DNA of 64,000 nucleotides from Blastomyces gilchristii SLH14081 (Eukaryota > Ascomycota > Eurotiomycetes > Onygenales > Ajellomycetaceae): the NCBI RefSeq assembly GCF_000003855.2, contig NW_003101682.1:7943551-8007550 (forward strand). Direction: 5' to 3'. Shown in pieces: positions 22,608 through 33,446 of this stretch (position 1 is the stretch's first letter; each line of letters starts with the position of its first letter). A model generated the notes under the pieces. The model saw only the letters and a program-made list of their open reading frames with translations. It did not search any database and was not told the DNA's origin. The position numbers and the translations under genes were made by a program.

Positions 22608-24484
22608 ATGCCATCCTCAATCCTCCTCCAAAACTCAGCAATCATCGTCCCTAGCTCCAGGGCAAGCACTTATGCTGTCCCACTGAGCGGGCACTCCCGT
22701 CTCATCGAGGGCAACATAATCACCCGCATAGCTCCGCATGCGGATGTCCAGGCTCCCTCTGCGGACACGGAAGTCATTGATTGTCGTGGCAATATTGTAT
22801 CGCCGGGCTTCGTTGATACGCACCATTCATCTCTGGCAGACGCAGCCGAAGGGCAGGCATGCGGATCATTCGTTGATGGAGTACATGCCTTCTGGTATGT
22901 GGCATGCCATTTGCTGTTTATTTCGTTGCTGTTGACTGAGGCGGTAAGGTTTCTATTTGAAGTAATGAATGGAATCTTGGGGCGGATGTATGTTCTGGTT
23001 GTTCTGTGAAGTTTTCACCTTGAATCTTACATTTCGATCTTTTCCATGTCCTGATACCCGAGATGCAGCAATATGTTAGTTGAGGAATACTAGTGAGCAT
23101 TATGAGGCGACACATAGTTAACTGGTCGTATTCTCTGACCAGGAAACATGCAATGCTCGAACTATACGGCCAGCGATATTTCCCGGGGACAACTCGGTGG
23201 CTGTCTTGCCTCCATCGATGGCGCACATGAGCTACTCGGCAGCGCATGGTACGAGGATCTTTAATTTGAAGACCGCAAAAAGAGAATCTGTCTCTGAACT
23301 TCAACGTTACTCACTCCTGTTTAATTATCTTAGTCGAGAACGCCGTCTCCGTAAAAATTCCCTCGGGCATCCGCTCGATTTTCTGTTTCACTCCCACCGT
23401 AAGAGTGAAATCATGAGATCCCCATTTTACAGTGAACAAGGACATTTTCCCTGCATGGGTGTTCAAAACCATCGATAAACTCGCCCAGGTAGCTAGCTCC
23501 CCTTGGTGACGGCCGTATCTAGCTCGGCTTTGCATTGGACTTGTTCTTCTTGCCTAGGAAATGATTATCGAAATGTTTGAGCGGGTGACAAAGGCTGGAG
23601 TCAAAATTATCACAGCACATTACCTACATGGGATTTACGGTTAGTTTTTTGTTTCTTTTTTTCCCTCTGCCCTTTTGTTCCAGTGCCATACGTACCAAGT
23701 GCAACCGCTAACAATTGAAACCCGTTCCACCACCCAACGAAGACTACAATGGTGTACCCCTCGTCGACATACTCGACTCCTACAACCTCTTAGGCGCAAA
23801 CATCATCCTCTCCGATGCCACCGACGTCTCTCCAGCCGCCGCGCAGAAGATCATCTCAACCAATGCCTTTGTCTCCAGCACCCCAGAAACAGAGTTACAA
23901 ATGGGTCACAGATTACCCGTCTGCTTCCATGACAACATAAAGGACCAATGCTCGCTGGGCATAGACTGCCACTCCAACAACTGCTCCGACATGATCACGC
24001 AGAGGCGTCTGGGTTTACAATCTGCCCAAGCCGTGCGTAACGAAGAGCTGATCGAAAAGGGCGAAATACCCATTGTGAAGACCTCAGGGAGTGTTAGGTA
24101 TGCGTTCCGCCTCGCGACGATACAGGGCGCCAAGTCTGTGCATATGCAGGACCAAATGGGGAGTCTGGTCGAGGGGCAAAGGGTGGATATTGTTGACGCG
24201 CTGAGTCCTGGTATGGTTTGTGCGGCAGAACACGATCTCATAGCGGCGATTGTGCTGCATGCGTCTGTAGCGGATATTGAGACGGTCAGTTGATGGGGTT
24301 GTTAGGAAGAGGGGTGGGAAGTTGGTGAAGTTAGCCGTCGAGGAAGGGATTGCAGGGATTGGTAAAGCGGAAGTTGTATGGGCGGATGTGGCGGAGCAGC
24401 TCGTTAGGAGTTGGGAGGATTCAGGAGAGGATTGAGAAGATTGATATGGACAAGGCACTTGAAGCGTTTCATAAGATCATGTAA
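22608..24484 (+). pseudogene. metal-dependent amidohydrolase (chlorohydrolase/cytosine-deaminase-like superfamily), disrupted
   Basis: Fragments in order keep family similarity: the start (SSILLQNSAIIVP ... GNIVSPGFVDTHH), WQTQPKGRHADHSLMEYMPSG, GNMQCSNYTASDISRGQLGG, AHMSYSAAH, VENAVSVKIPSGIRSIFCF, KPVPPPNEDYNGVPLVDIL, GHRLPVCFHDNI and EEGIAGIGKAEVVWADVAEQ. They lie in different frames. Visible lesions: an extra T at 22826/22827 in the metal-binding HHH-LW motif; a deletion at 23220/23221; an in-frame TGA at 23414-23416 where Trp is expected; a frame change near 24287; and loss of two bases near 24409. The acceptor before 23715 also looks lost. Five or more independent lesions make sequencing error unlikely. 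The original substrate is unknown; the superfamily hydrolyses amide or halide groups on ring compounds. Confidence 0.88.
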
Positions 24485-25246
24485 GGATGTGGATAGAACT
24501 GTAGATTCTCGATTTGTTTTGGCTAGTTCTGCTCCCGTAGGTCACTAGGCACTCAAAGTCCATATAATCTGTGTTGAATGGGTTGAGGAAGTTGAAGTAT
24601 ATTTTCCAAGGTGGCCGTCTATCCTTTAGATAATGAATTGTAATTTTGCTTACCCCACGCTATATTTATTACTTATTTTTTGTATATATATCCAGGGTTT
24701 TAAAAAGGAAAAATATGTCGAGATGGTTGTATGTTGCCGCGGAGAGAATCCACGAATGTGCTCGCTATACTGTACATATGTACAGTACGCTGATGGAAGG
24801 AAATTGGGATAGGAACAGAATAAGATGCTCTGGTACGCCGCACGGCTATGCAAAAGAGAAAAGCGAAAAATAAAAAATAAAAACAGAAATGTGTTCAGGG
24901 TATTCTTGTCAAAGGCGAAAAAGAATAATGGAATACAAAAAAGAAAAAAAGAAAAATAAATAAATATTGAAATGTCAAAAAGTGGAATATAGAAAAGGAC
25001 GAAGGTAGATAGATAAAAACAGGAAAATGGAAAGAAGCACTGCAGCGGCACGGCTCGTGGGGATCCTAGAGAATATATCATGGCCTCATATAGCATGCAT
25101 GCATATATAAAAGGGATGGCGATGGATAGAACGGACTGGCCTGTGGAAGCCCTCTGCCGTTTGGCTCTAGAAAAGAGTAGATATATTTCCGGGTCGGTGG
25201 GACGATAAGAGTAATTTGATACACAAACATGCCTGTAGGGATGCTT
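24485..25246. other. convergent intergenic region
   Basis: 760 bp between the pseudogene and the carrier gene. The right half is A-rich with GAAAAAT-type runs. The ORFs are low-complexity Phe-rich shadows. Nothing else recognised. Confidence 0.5.
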
Positions 25247-27510
25247 TTAAGTTAAACCAAATAGCCGCTTCGAATTTTCGTACACGATGTAACTGATCGA
25301 CACCGACGGGGCGACCTTTAGTAAATTCGGGGTTATTCCTCTAAACAGGCCGCGTATCCCTTCCTGACTTAATGTTTTGCGCGTTACATCGACAATGCCA
25401 GTGTATGTCGGGCTATGCAGGACGGTGCCTTGTGCCTGCAGTCTTGTGCGGAGAACATTCATCGGATAAACTATCGAAGCACTGAGGGCACCGCTGAAAG
25501 CACCGATAGCACCAGTGGCGAAATTGCTAAGGGGCACGTCGTCTTCATGACAGTGGTATATTCTAGCTTTGCGAGCTAGAAGAATTGACTTCAGGTATTC
25601 GAAGGTCGTGAGGTCGATCGCGGCGTATGGGAACATTCCAATCAGGCCAAGCGGCAAGCCGCGGAAGAAAGAGTGAATTCCATTACCCGTCCACATCTTT
25701 CTGGCGGTGGCCATGATGAGCCGGTTGCCTTGTAGTCCACCTTCAACCACTTCGCATTGCATGCGACTAGCAAAAATAGTAAGGATGTATGTATAGGGTA
25801 GAAAGGAATTCCACTGGAGGGAGATAGATAACTTACAATTTAAGCGTATCCAAAGGGTAAACAAAACATCTATGATAATAAGTAACTATCACGCCAAAGT
25901 GAACACGGAACGGACATACTGAGAAACCATTCCTCCGATACCACCAGCCAGGAATTGCGAGGTTGGGAGTAGATTTTTTGTATCGCCATGCCCCTCAAGG
26001 TTGGCGAACATACGTTTTGAAGCCTGAACTACATCAGCATACCACACAATATCAAAAATAATATAAAGGATGAATTATCGATCCTATCTCACCTCGTACG
26101 CGCCAAACTTGATAGCAGACTCGGGCATAACCTTGACCACGTTCAAGCCATTCCCTATGAAGTTGGTTAGACTATTTAGCACACATTGAACGAAATAAAT
26201 GCAGGGGTTGTGAATTGGTCATACCTGCAAACAAACTCCGTATTCCTCCAGCACGCCATAGATCCTTGGTTGCTTCTATGAGGGGCATCCCCATTCTCTT
26301 TACAGCTTCCAGAGGGTGGCCGGACTTTGCTGCGGTAAAAGCGGTATCCTTCATAACGGTCTGGGCGATAAGATATACTTTCAAACGATCGAGGGGGGCA
26401 GTGGCCGTTCTTGATACGCAACCTGCCATTCCGCCCGCAAGGAAATAACCTATTTGAGGTGTACCGTCCGTCAATATTTGTGTGACAGATTGATACCATA
26501 ACCATAGCGAGACGGCGGTTGGAAGAACAAGCCACTCCAGCTCATCATCAGTGAGGAACGGAACTGTTTCCAGGTTGTAGTAGTACTGATGGTGTGTGGG
26601 TTGAGCCTCGCAATGTAATTGGATCACTACGTTGTCCGACACAGGAAGTTGGAAAGTGTTGGGCTGTGAATTTGACGCGACATGGGTGACATTGTGTTTA
26701 GGAAATGAGGGGTCTGTACCTGATCCTTGGAAAGGTTCATTTATGTGGACGTCTCCTTCCGGGTTTAGGTTTCCAAGAGCACTGTAATACGATATCAGAC
26801 CGCCGAGGTTGGAGGTGCTTGCGGGAAGAAAAAGGAGGAAGTCCCTATTTACGAATTGCATTAGATACAGTGATATGATCAGCTGGAAGAGATAATAAAA
26901 CATCGAAACATGCCTCCATTCATCAAAAGTGATTACACCGTCCCTGTTGGTGTCCACGTCGGTAAAGAACTCGTCCAGCTTCTTCTTCGGGATAGTCAAG
27001 CCAGCGTTCGCAAAGGCAGTTCGTAGTTCTTCCTTGTCAAGGTGCCCATTTTGGTCATGATCGATCGACTTAAACAGTCGCCAGAGCTCGTTTTCGGCCC
27101 GTTCGACAAACACTCGAAATTCTAGAAAGGGGCACTTTAGTCCGGTATCGAGGGGAATGGGCATGTAGAGCCCAAGCAGGCTCTAGGTACATGATGGCCG
27201 CACCGTTGAACTGTATCTTCCCATCCCCGCTGGTGTCCACGTATGAAAGGACGTCGCTGACAAGGTCTTCTGCATTTTTAAGGGCTATATATATATGTTA
27301 GTATATGTGAAGTTCACGCAGCGTAGAAGGTACAAATAAAATTCAAAACCGGGCAAGATCATGGTCAAAGAAGAGAAACGTACGGTGGTCCATTTTCCGT
27401 AGACCCTTTTTAAACCCCTTGAGGTCTATTTGGCCCTCATCGCGGGTATCCAGGGTTTCCCATAGCTTCGCAACCCGCTGGTCGCGATCCCGCTGTGACT
27501 CTACCCCCAT
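25247..27510 (-). CDS. sal1: calcium-regulated mitochondrial carrier, SAL1/SCaMC-type ATP-Mg/phosphate carrier
   Basis: Eight exons on the minus strand (27384..27510, 27204..27284, 26914..27121, 26225..26844, 26093..26154, 25920..26023, 25837..25869, 25247..25766) give 584 aa. The N-terminal half has EF-hands: DTRDEGQIDLKGF (degenerate), DTSGDGKIQFNEF, DHDQNGHLDKEEL and DTNRDGVITFDEW (good calcium loops). The C-terminal half has three carrier repeats with TAPLDRLKV, VYPLDTLKFR and VYPMNVLRTR, the third lacking the usual acidic residue. Family role: exchanges ATP-Mg for phosphate across the inner membrane when cytosolic calcium rises. The intron at 26845-26913 has a GC donor (GCATGT), is 69 nt and has no stop. 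A linker of about 90 residues between the halves is longer than in yeast. It shares a divergent promoter with SSN8. Confidence 0.92.
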
Positions 27511-28042
27511 TCTTGCACAGTGACCAACAAATCAGGGTGCGGTCAACATGAGGCGGCGGAAACAAGAGGTAAACATCTATCTATTTTCAAACTTCCCGCA
27601 AAAATGCGGGTGTTGTATTGGCAAGAGTGGACTAAACATCAGAGAAGAATAAGAATTACAATCGCGTAGCAGAAAAAATGCGTTATTAACGCCCGCTGTG
27701 TGTGTTATGAGAATAGCATTATTCTGTAAATGCGGGAAAATCTAGCTGCAGCAGGATGGTTGGCGCTAACTAGTTAACCTAGGCGCAGGTGGTTTGTGGG
27801 CGCAAGCGAGCGCTTAGCTGCGACATCAAAACCAAACCTTGAAGACAAACCACAGTAACCTTGAGGGAAGAGGCGATGATGTAGGAGAGAGAAACACTAC
27901 CATTGAATATAATAATCAACACGTATCAGCGTCATAAATATGTGAGGATGCAGTCTCCGTTTCTCTGCCTCCGATGACGCCCCCGTCCGTCTCAATTCTT
28001 TTAATCTGCCGCTGAAGACCATATCTACCGCCTTGAAAAGAA
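27511..28042. promoter_or_regulatory. bidirectional promoter of SAL1 and SSN8
   Basis: 532 bp between divergent starts. There is no clear TATA box near either ATG. Contains ACTAGTTAACCTAGG near 27768. Confidence 0.5.
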
Positions 28043-29134
28043 ATGGCTGCAAATTTCTGGGTATCAACCCAGCGCCGGCACTGGCTCTTCGAGCGAGACC
28101 AGCTGGCGGAGATTCGGAGATGCCTCGACGAAGGCGAGAAGCAGAAGCAGCTTTTACAGCAGTTCCCGCTTCCTGATCTAAGGTACTTCAGTATCTACAT
28201 CAATCTACGTAAGACTGTCTGCCATGATTATGTGCGTTGCGACTAGCAGGGCGTGTTGCTGAGACTAACAAGAGGGATGATGCTTCCGCAGAGCTGGTCA
28301 GACTGGGGAAGCGAATGACCACCCGTCAACAGGCACTTGCAACAGCGCAGGTTTATATCAGAAGATTTTACACCAAAGTGGAAATTCGGCGGACAAATCC
28401 TTATCTCGTGCTTACCACTGCCTTTTATTTGGCGTGCAAGATGGAGGAATGCCCACAGCATATTCGATTCGTCGTGAGTGAGGCAAAGGGACTCTGGCCA
28501 GGTTTGTCTACCTACTACCACTAGATGCCCGCTTACCTAGGCAAAAGAATTTGTGAGATTTATATACAAATCCAACCCGTTGGCTAAAAATATTTTCTTA
28601 CTAGACTTCATCGTGTCCGACATATCCAAGCTCGGAGAATGCGAGTTTTGGTTAATCTCTGAAATGAACTCGCAGCTAATAGTCCACCATCCGTATCGTA
28701 CCCTATCCGAACTCCAGTCGACACTCTCCTTGACATCAGATGAGGTGTCTCTAGCCTGGTCAGTAATCAACGACCACTACTTGACTGATCTCCCGCTTCT
28801 CCAGCCACCGCACGTCATTGCAGTGACCGCCATTTTAATCGCAGTGGTTTGCAAAACGAGCCCTGCCAGCAGTGCCAACCTGGCCGGCGCATCGCCGGTT
28901 TCCGCCACGCTCCGGGATGGCGCGGGTGCGTTGGCTGCACTCGGTGATAAAAACCTGCCTCCTCGCATTCAAAAGCTGGTTGACTGGCTGTCGACGGGGG
29001 AGGTCAGCATCGAGGCAGTGATTGAATGTACTCAAGAGCTTGTTTCTCTGTACGAGGCCTGGGTGCAGTATAGCGAAAAAGCATGTCGGGAGCAGATTGG
29101 CCGATATGTGAAGGCACGGTCTCTAGATAAGTGA
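28043..29134 (+). CDS. ssn8: cyclin C, Mediator kinase-module cyclin-like subunit (SSN8/SRB11)
   Basis: Exons 28043..28208, 28292..28501 and 28605..29134 give 301 aa. The start [16 protein letters not shown], the cyclin box block [34 protein letters not shown] and [13 protein letters not shown] are near-invariant in fungal cyclin C. The second cyclin fold starts at [29 protein letters not shown]. Acceptor 28291 was chosen because it rebuilds [13 protein letters not shown]; an earlier acceptor at 28249 would add 14 unconserved residues. Family role: partner of the Cdk8 kinase in the Mediator complex, controlling RNA polymerase II transcription in the nucleus. A short Ser/Ala/Gly-rich loop ([18 protein letters not shown]) interrupts the second fold. 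Confidence 0.94.
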
Positions 29135-30604
29135 TACGGTGGTTTTGTTGATTATACTGCTCTCAGAAATTAATTTTAAAAGATGCTGCATCCTTGGGTT
29201 AATCTGTTAGTCGACCAGGATATGTCAACAAAGCTCAGCAAACAAATCCTCGAAGCGCCTTGGGAATAGAGACTCAAGAAAAGGAGCGAAATGATGAGCA
29301 GGGCGTGAATTCAAAGCCTGCCTCAATATCCACTATATCAGAGAGAAGACTACTCAACAAAAGTGAATCCCTCCAGCTTCAAGTTCGAGACGCGTATTGA
29401 GACAAATATTAAGGAACATCAGCATGAAACAGCACCCATTAACAGCAAGGGCGGCTCGAGAAAGCCCCTCAATCCCCATTATATATACACGGCACCCGCT
29501 CCCCACCTCGTCCAGGCCGTCCACCACCACTCATCGATGTTAAACATCCTTAACGGCCCACCAGACACACACGCACACGCACACACCTTGCGCGCTGTCA
29601 GTGATATAACGGTCAATTATTTCCCCCTCCTCTCGCAAGCAACTCCGCTAGCCGCTAGCATCCCGCCTACATGCCATTCATATCTTATCATTCAAACCGA
29701 TCGCCCCTTTGGCCTATCAACCAGGTAATCGAGGCGTATACTTCGTCAAAGCACCAGAAAACCCCCGGCATTGTTAGACTCCTCTTCACCCGCCGCTAGA
29801 TGGAATTAGATATATATGTTTCAATCTGGTTTAAATTAAATTAGTTAATCAATTTATACCCTCTTGCTTTTCTAGCATTCACCTGTGTCTGGGCACGCCC
29901 CTTGGGGCAATCATAGATATACATACAAACACCATTTTCTTTCTTCCAATCACCATGAAAAGTACGGGATAGGCCGACTTATGCTTATTGGATGAAGCTA
30001 TATGGGGCTGTATATACAACCGGCAGCGGAGTAATGCTCTCGCCAACCCAAATAAATACAGAAATAAATACAGAAATAAATAAAAGAGAAGAGGGCATCT
30101 CCCCGTCGAAAAGTTCAAAAATACCACCCCCCCCCCCCAAGTTAACCGCCCTTATCTCTGATATAAGCTAGGAATGTAGCCGCCTATCCCTTGTAGGTAC
30201 AGGATGTATGTGTAGCATCCACTTCATTCCTTCAAACAGTTATCAATCAACAAGGCAAAAAATAAATAAATAAATAAAACATAAAAAATAAATAAAATAA
30301 AAATACAGACCAGCCCACTCCCCGCTTCAGCCCATCCCACCAGCCAAGCCAACAACACAAGCCACCGACGCATCTTCCCATCCCATCCCCTCATCCCCTC
30401 CAGCACCAATCAGGACAAGGAGACCTGTTTTTGTTAGTTGTTGCTTTCAACCTTTCTGGCATCCACGCATGCATCACATTGCATTTGCATATGTAACTTG
30501 CACCACTTGCACTATTTATTATTCTTGTTAGAGCACAACAAGTAACAAGTACATGTACTATACAATCACTCAAGGAGGAGGAGGATTTACTTTTTATATA
30601 TTTA

Positions 30605-30653
30605 TTTCTTCCTTTCTTCCTTCCTTCCTTCCTTCCTTCCTTTCTTTCTTTCT
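30605..30653. repeat. (CCTT)n / (CTTT)n microsatellite
   Basis: A pyrimidine-only tetranucleotide tract in the long upstream region of the 32674 gene. Confidence 0.85.
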
Positions 30654-30729
30654 TCTGTGATAGTTTGTGTGTTTTTCATTTGAGTGATTAAAATTCCTGG
30701 GTTTTCGATTTTCTCTAGTATTTTTTCTG

Positions 30730-31957
30730 TACGGAGTAACATGTGTATTGTACGGAGTACAGGACATTACTAACTAGTAGTTTCTAGAAAAAGAGTCAAG
30801 TTTAACCGAAGGTTCCAGCCACTGGCCGGGAAGTTAGGGGCGCCTGACTAGCCCTAAGAGGTAGCAAGGGGCTGCTATTTATGGACAACTACCCTACCCT
30901 ACAGCGTACTCTGTACTTACAGCGTAGGCGCAAGGATCACACAGCCCCTGGAGACTGGCCTGGAGACTGGGGGTGGCGAGGTCGTCACCTCTCCTATTCT
31001 TTCCCCTAGGTTTATTCTGCGGTTCTATTCTGCTCTAGAATATGGTTACCTAGAGAGAATATGGTTAGGTTTGCAATGTATCAGTATATTGATCTGTCAG
31101 AGCAGTGGGAAGTTGGACATGACTGACAGATGGAATTACCACGACGGCAAAACATGTGTACTCTGTCCAACCCATTAATAATTGATGTCATTTCATATTT
31201 TGTACTCCGTACTGGCAAAACCAATGGAGGTGTTTTGAAGGGGCTACCTACCTATCCTTGGTTGGGACACACACACACACAGAGGAGAGGAGACAACTCA
31301 TTTTGCTGTGTTTTGTTCCTGGCCTGAGTCACTGCACCTCTGTATGCTATGTAACTATGTATGTAACATGTACCTGACGTATTTCCTGCACTACCTAGGT
31401 ACGCTTGCATTACTGCTAGGTAGGTACTCCGTAGAACTGAAGTGGCGGGGAAGAGGAAACCCGCATGACCTCAGGTCCAGCCAGTCAGCAGCCACACCAC
31501 CCCTCCTCCGACGTCACCGCCCGCCAATCACCGCCGCCCAGCTGCACAAGGGCATCCATGGGTGCCTAAGGTTTCTCCACAGCACCCGTCGCTTGGCTCC
31601 TGCTGTTGATTGGCTACATGCGGGTCTTTAAAAGCTATCATTGGTTGAGAAACCAACATGGCCCACAGTCCATGGGCTTGATCCCTACAACTGCTTTGCC
31701 GCTGGCTCCTGTATGTACGGAGTATGGAGTACTTGGAAGGAGGCAATTTTGCTCTTCTTCCAATGGATAACTATGCCCTTTGCCCGATTGGGACAGCGGC
31801 CAAGCCCCTTTGGAGCAGGTATTGTAACTCTGTACTCTGTACTCGGCAGGTACTTGCTGTTTGGTGGGAGGCGCCCTACAGAGCCAGGTCACTCCTCACT
31901 TACTTTGATTGTTGTTGGTTCCTCCTAGTCCTTGGGAGGAATCGTATCTACTCCGTA
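30730..31957. promoter_or_regulatory. cluster of six TACGGAGTA/TACTCCGTA 9-mers
   Basis: Exact copies at 30730, 30751 and 31716 (TACGGAGTA) and 31203, 31425 and 31949 (reverse complement). Weaker CTCTGTAC variants lie between. They are upstream of the + strand gene at 32674, with no other gene nearby. Role unknown; it could be a regulatory site or a dispersed repeat end. Confidence 0.5.
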
Positions 31958-32292
31958 CCCAGCAGGTATCCGTTGTAGGGGGTGCTGGGCGGGGAGACAC
32001 CAGCGAGTGACTTTGGTGCTACAAGGCTACAAACTCCTTACCAAGCCGCCGCCGCCGCTTCTCCTCTGGCCCGAACGACGCCCAGCACGGCAGTCACCTG
32101 ACCGGCTTTTCTTCCCTTCCCATTCCCTTTGCTTCCACACCGACTCTTTTTTCTTCTTCTCCTCCTTGTCTCATTTTCTCTCTCCTCCTCCTCTTAACTT
32201 CCCTCTCCTCTCCTCTCCCAGCCTCCGATCTGCTTTTTGCCGCTTCCCATCCCAACCTCAACTTAACCGTTTCTTTGTGTATTCTTCTGCTG

Positions 32293-32350
32293 CTTCTTCT
32301 TCTTCTTCTTCTTCTTCTTCTACTTCTTCTTCTTCTACTTCTTCTACTTC
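32293..32350. repeat. (CTT)n / (CTA)n microsatellite in probable 5' leader
   Basis: A TTC-rich triplet run with interspersed TAC units, 320 bp before the ATG at 32674. Confidence 0.85.
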
Positions 32351-32673
32351 TTCTACTACTACCTTTATTCGATAGTTAATCATCCTCTTCTTCTCTTTAA
32401 TTCTTCTGTGTTGTGTGTGTTGTCAATCACAGATCAACGTTCCGACTCCTCGCCCCTCCCACACAACAACGGCACTCCACAACCACCACCACCAACAACA
32501 ACGGCTTCCCCCAACACCCAGCAAAAATCCATCTTACATCAACAAGCCCTACTGATCGATCTGCCTGCTACTATACCATTCGAGGCTTTACTGGCTAATA
32601 AACGAATTTCCAATTCGCTCTTCCTGGATGTAATCTCGTTGTTCAGCCTGTAACCAATCACAGCCACAACACC

Positions 32674-33446
32674 ATGTCGTCCTATTTCTTCTCGCCACAA
32701 CAGCACCACCATGCTGCCAGCCAGCATCAAGCACTCCACCATCACCAGCAGCAGCAGCAGCAACAACAACAACATCAACAACAGCAGCAGCAGCATCCTC
32801 CTCCTCCAACTTCTCACACAGCCGCCTCCGCGTCCAATGCTCACCACGGTAGCGGCGGTGGTGGCCGTCGCAGAGGCCCCAAGATGTCTGGACACAATAA
32901 TCCCCAGAGGCAGTTCCGTGGCGTCAAGAGCATGAGGGAGCTGGCTGAGGCCCCCGCTATAACCGCCTTCCGCGCGCGGTTCGAGGCTGGCCGTTCCTTT
33001 GATCTAGACGATGACCTGGAGTTTTGTCCCGGTTTGTTGACTGAGGATGATGTATGTCTATCACTACTACCATCATGAACCTCCTGCTGTTGAGAAGAGT
33101 CATTTCAGTTTTGTTAACCATGTACTCTTGATTTCTTTTTTTTTCAAAACAGCTCCAATCCATCCATTCCTATGCTTCAGACCGGTCCTCCCTCGCCAGC
33201 ATCTCGCCAGACTCCTCCCCACTCCAACATCAGATCCAACCTGCTCAACAGGTCACACCATCAATCTCCCTATCCCCCGCCTCCCTCAACAAGTCCTCTG
33301 TGTTCTCTTCTGCTTTCGGTAACAGTCTTCATCACATGAAGCTTCACCAGCCCTCTGCGGTCCGTACTAGGAATGCTATTCCCATCGTCAATCCAAGTAC
33401 GGGCATGCGGGTCTCAAGTCCACCAGGCAGCCAACCGAGATGGTAG
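32674..33446 (+). CDS. conserved Gln/His-rich fungal protein of unknown function
   Basis: Two exons, 32674..33051 and 33153..33446, give 223 aa. The first 45 residues are His/Gln repeats encoded by CAG/CAA runs. A non-repetitive core follows: RQFRGVKSMRELAEAPAITAF, ARFEAGRSFDLDDDLEFCPGLL, then TEDDLQSIHSYASDRSSLAS across the splice join, and AVRTRNAIPIVNPSTGMRVSSPP near the end. The clean frame over the intron and the ordered core say it is a real gene; I do not recognise a domain. Ser-rich SP sites could be phosphorylated. Very long flanking regions (3.5 kb upstream, 2.3 kb downstream) suggest heavy transcriptional control. Nuclear or cytoplasmic; no signal peptide or membrane segment. Confidence 0.8.

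Larger units (their letters stand above)
29135..32673. other. large intergenic region with clustered 9-mer motif and microsatellites
   Basis: 3.5 kb with no credible protein gene: ORFs lack family features and are interrupted by simple repeats. It holds ATAAA repeats near 30260-30300, a CCTT tract at 30605-30653, six TACGGAGTA/TACTCCGTA sites between 30730 and 31957, CCTAGGTA-type palindromes near 31391, and a CT-rich probable leader from 32100 onwards. Confidence 0.6.

Noticed and set aside
29363..29728. 121-codon ORF after SSN8
   Set aside because: Low-complexity His/Pro/Thr content, no similarity recognised, no promoter or splice support.
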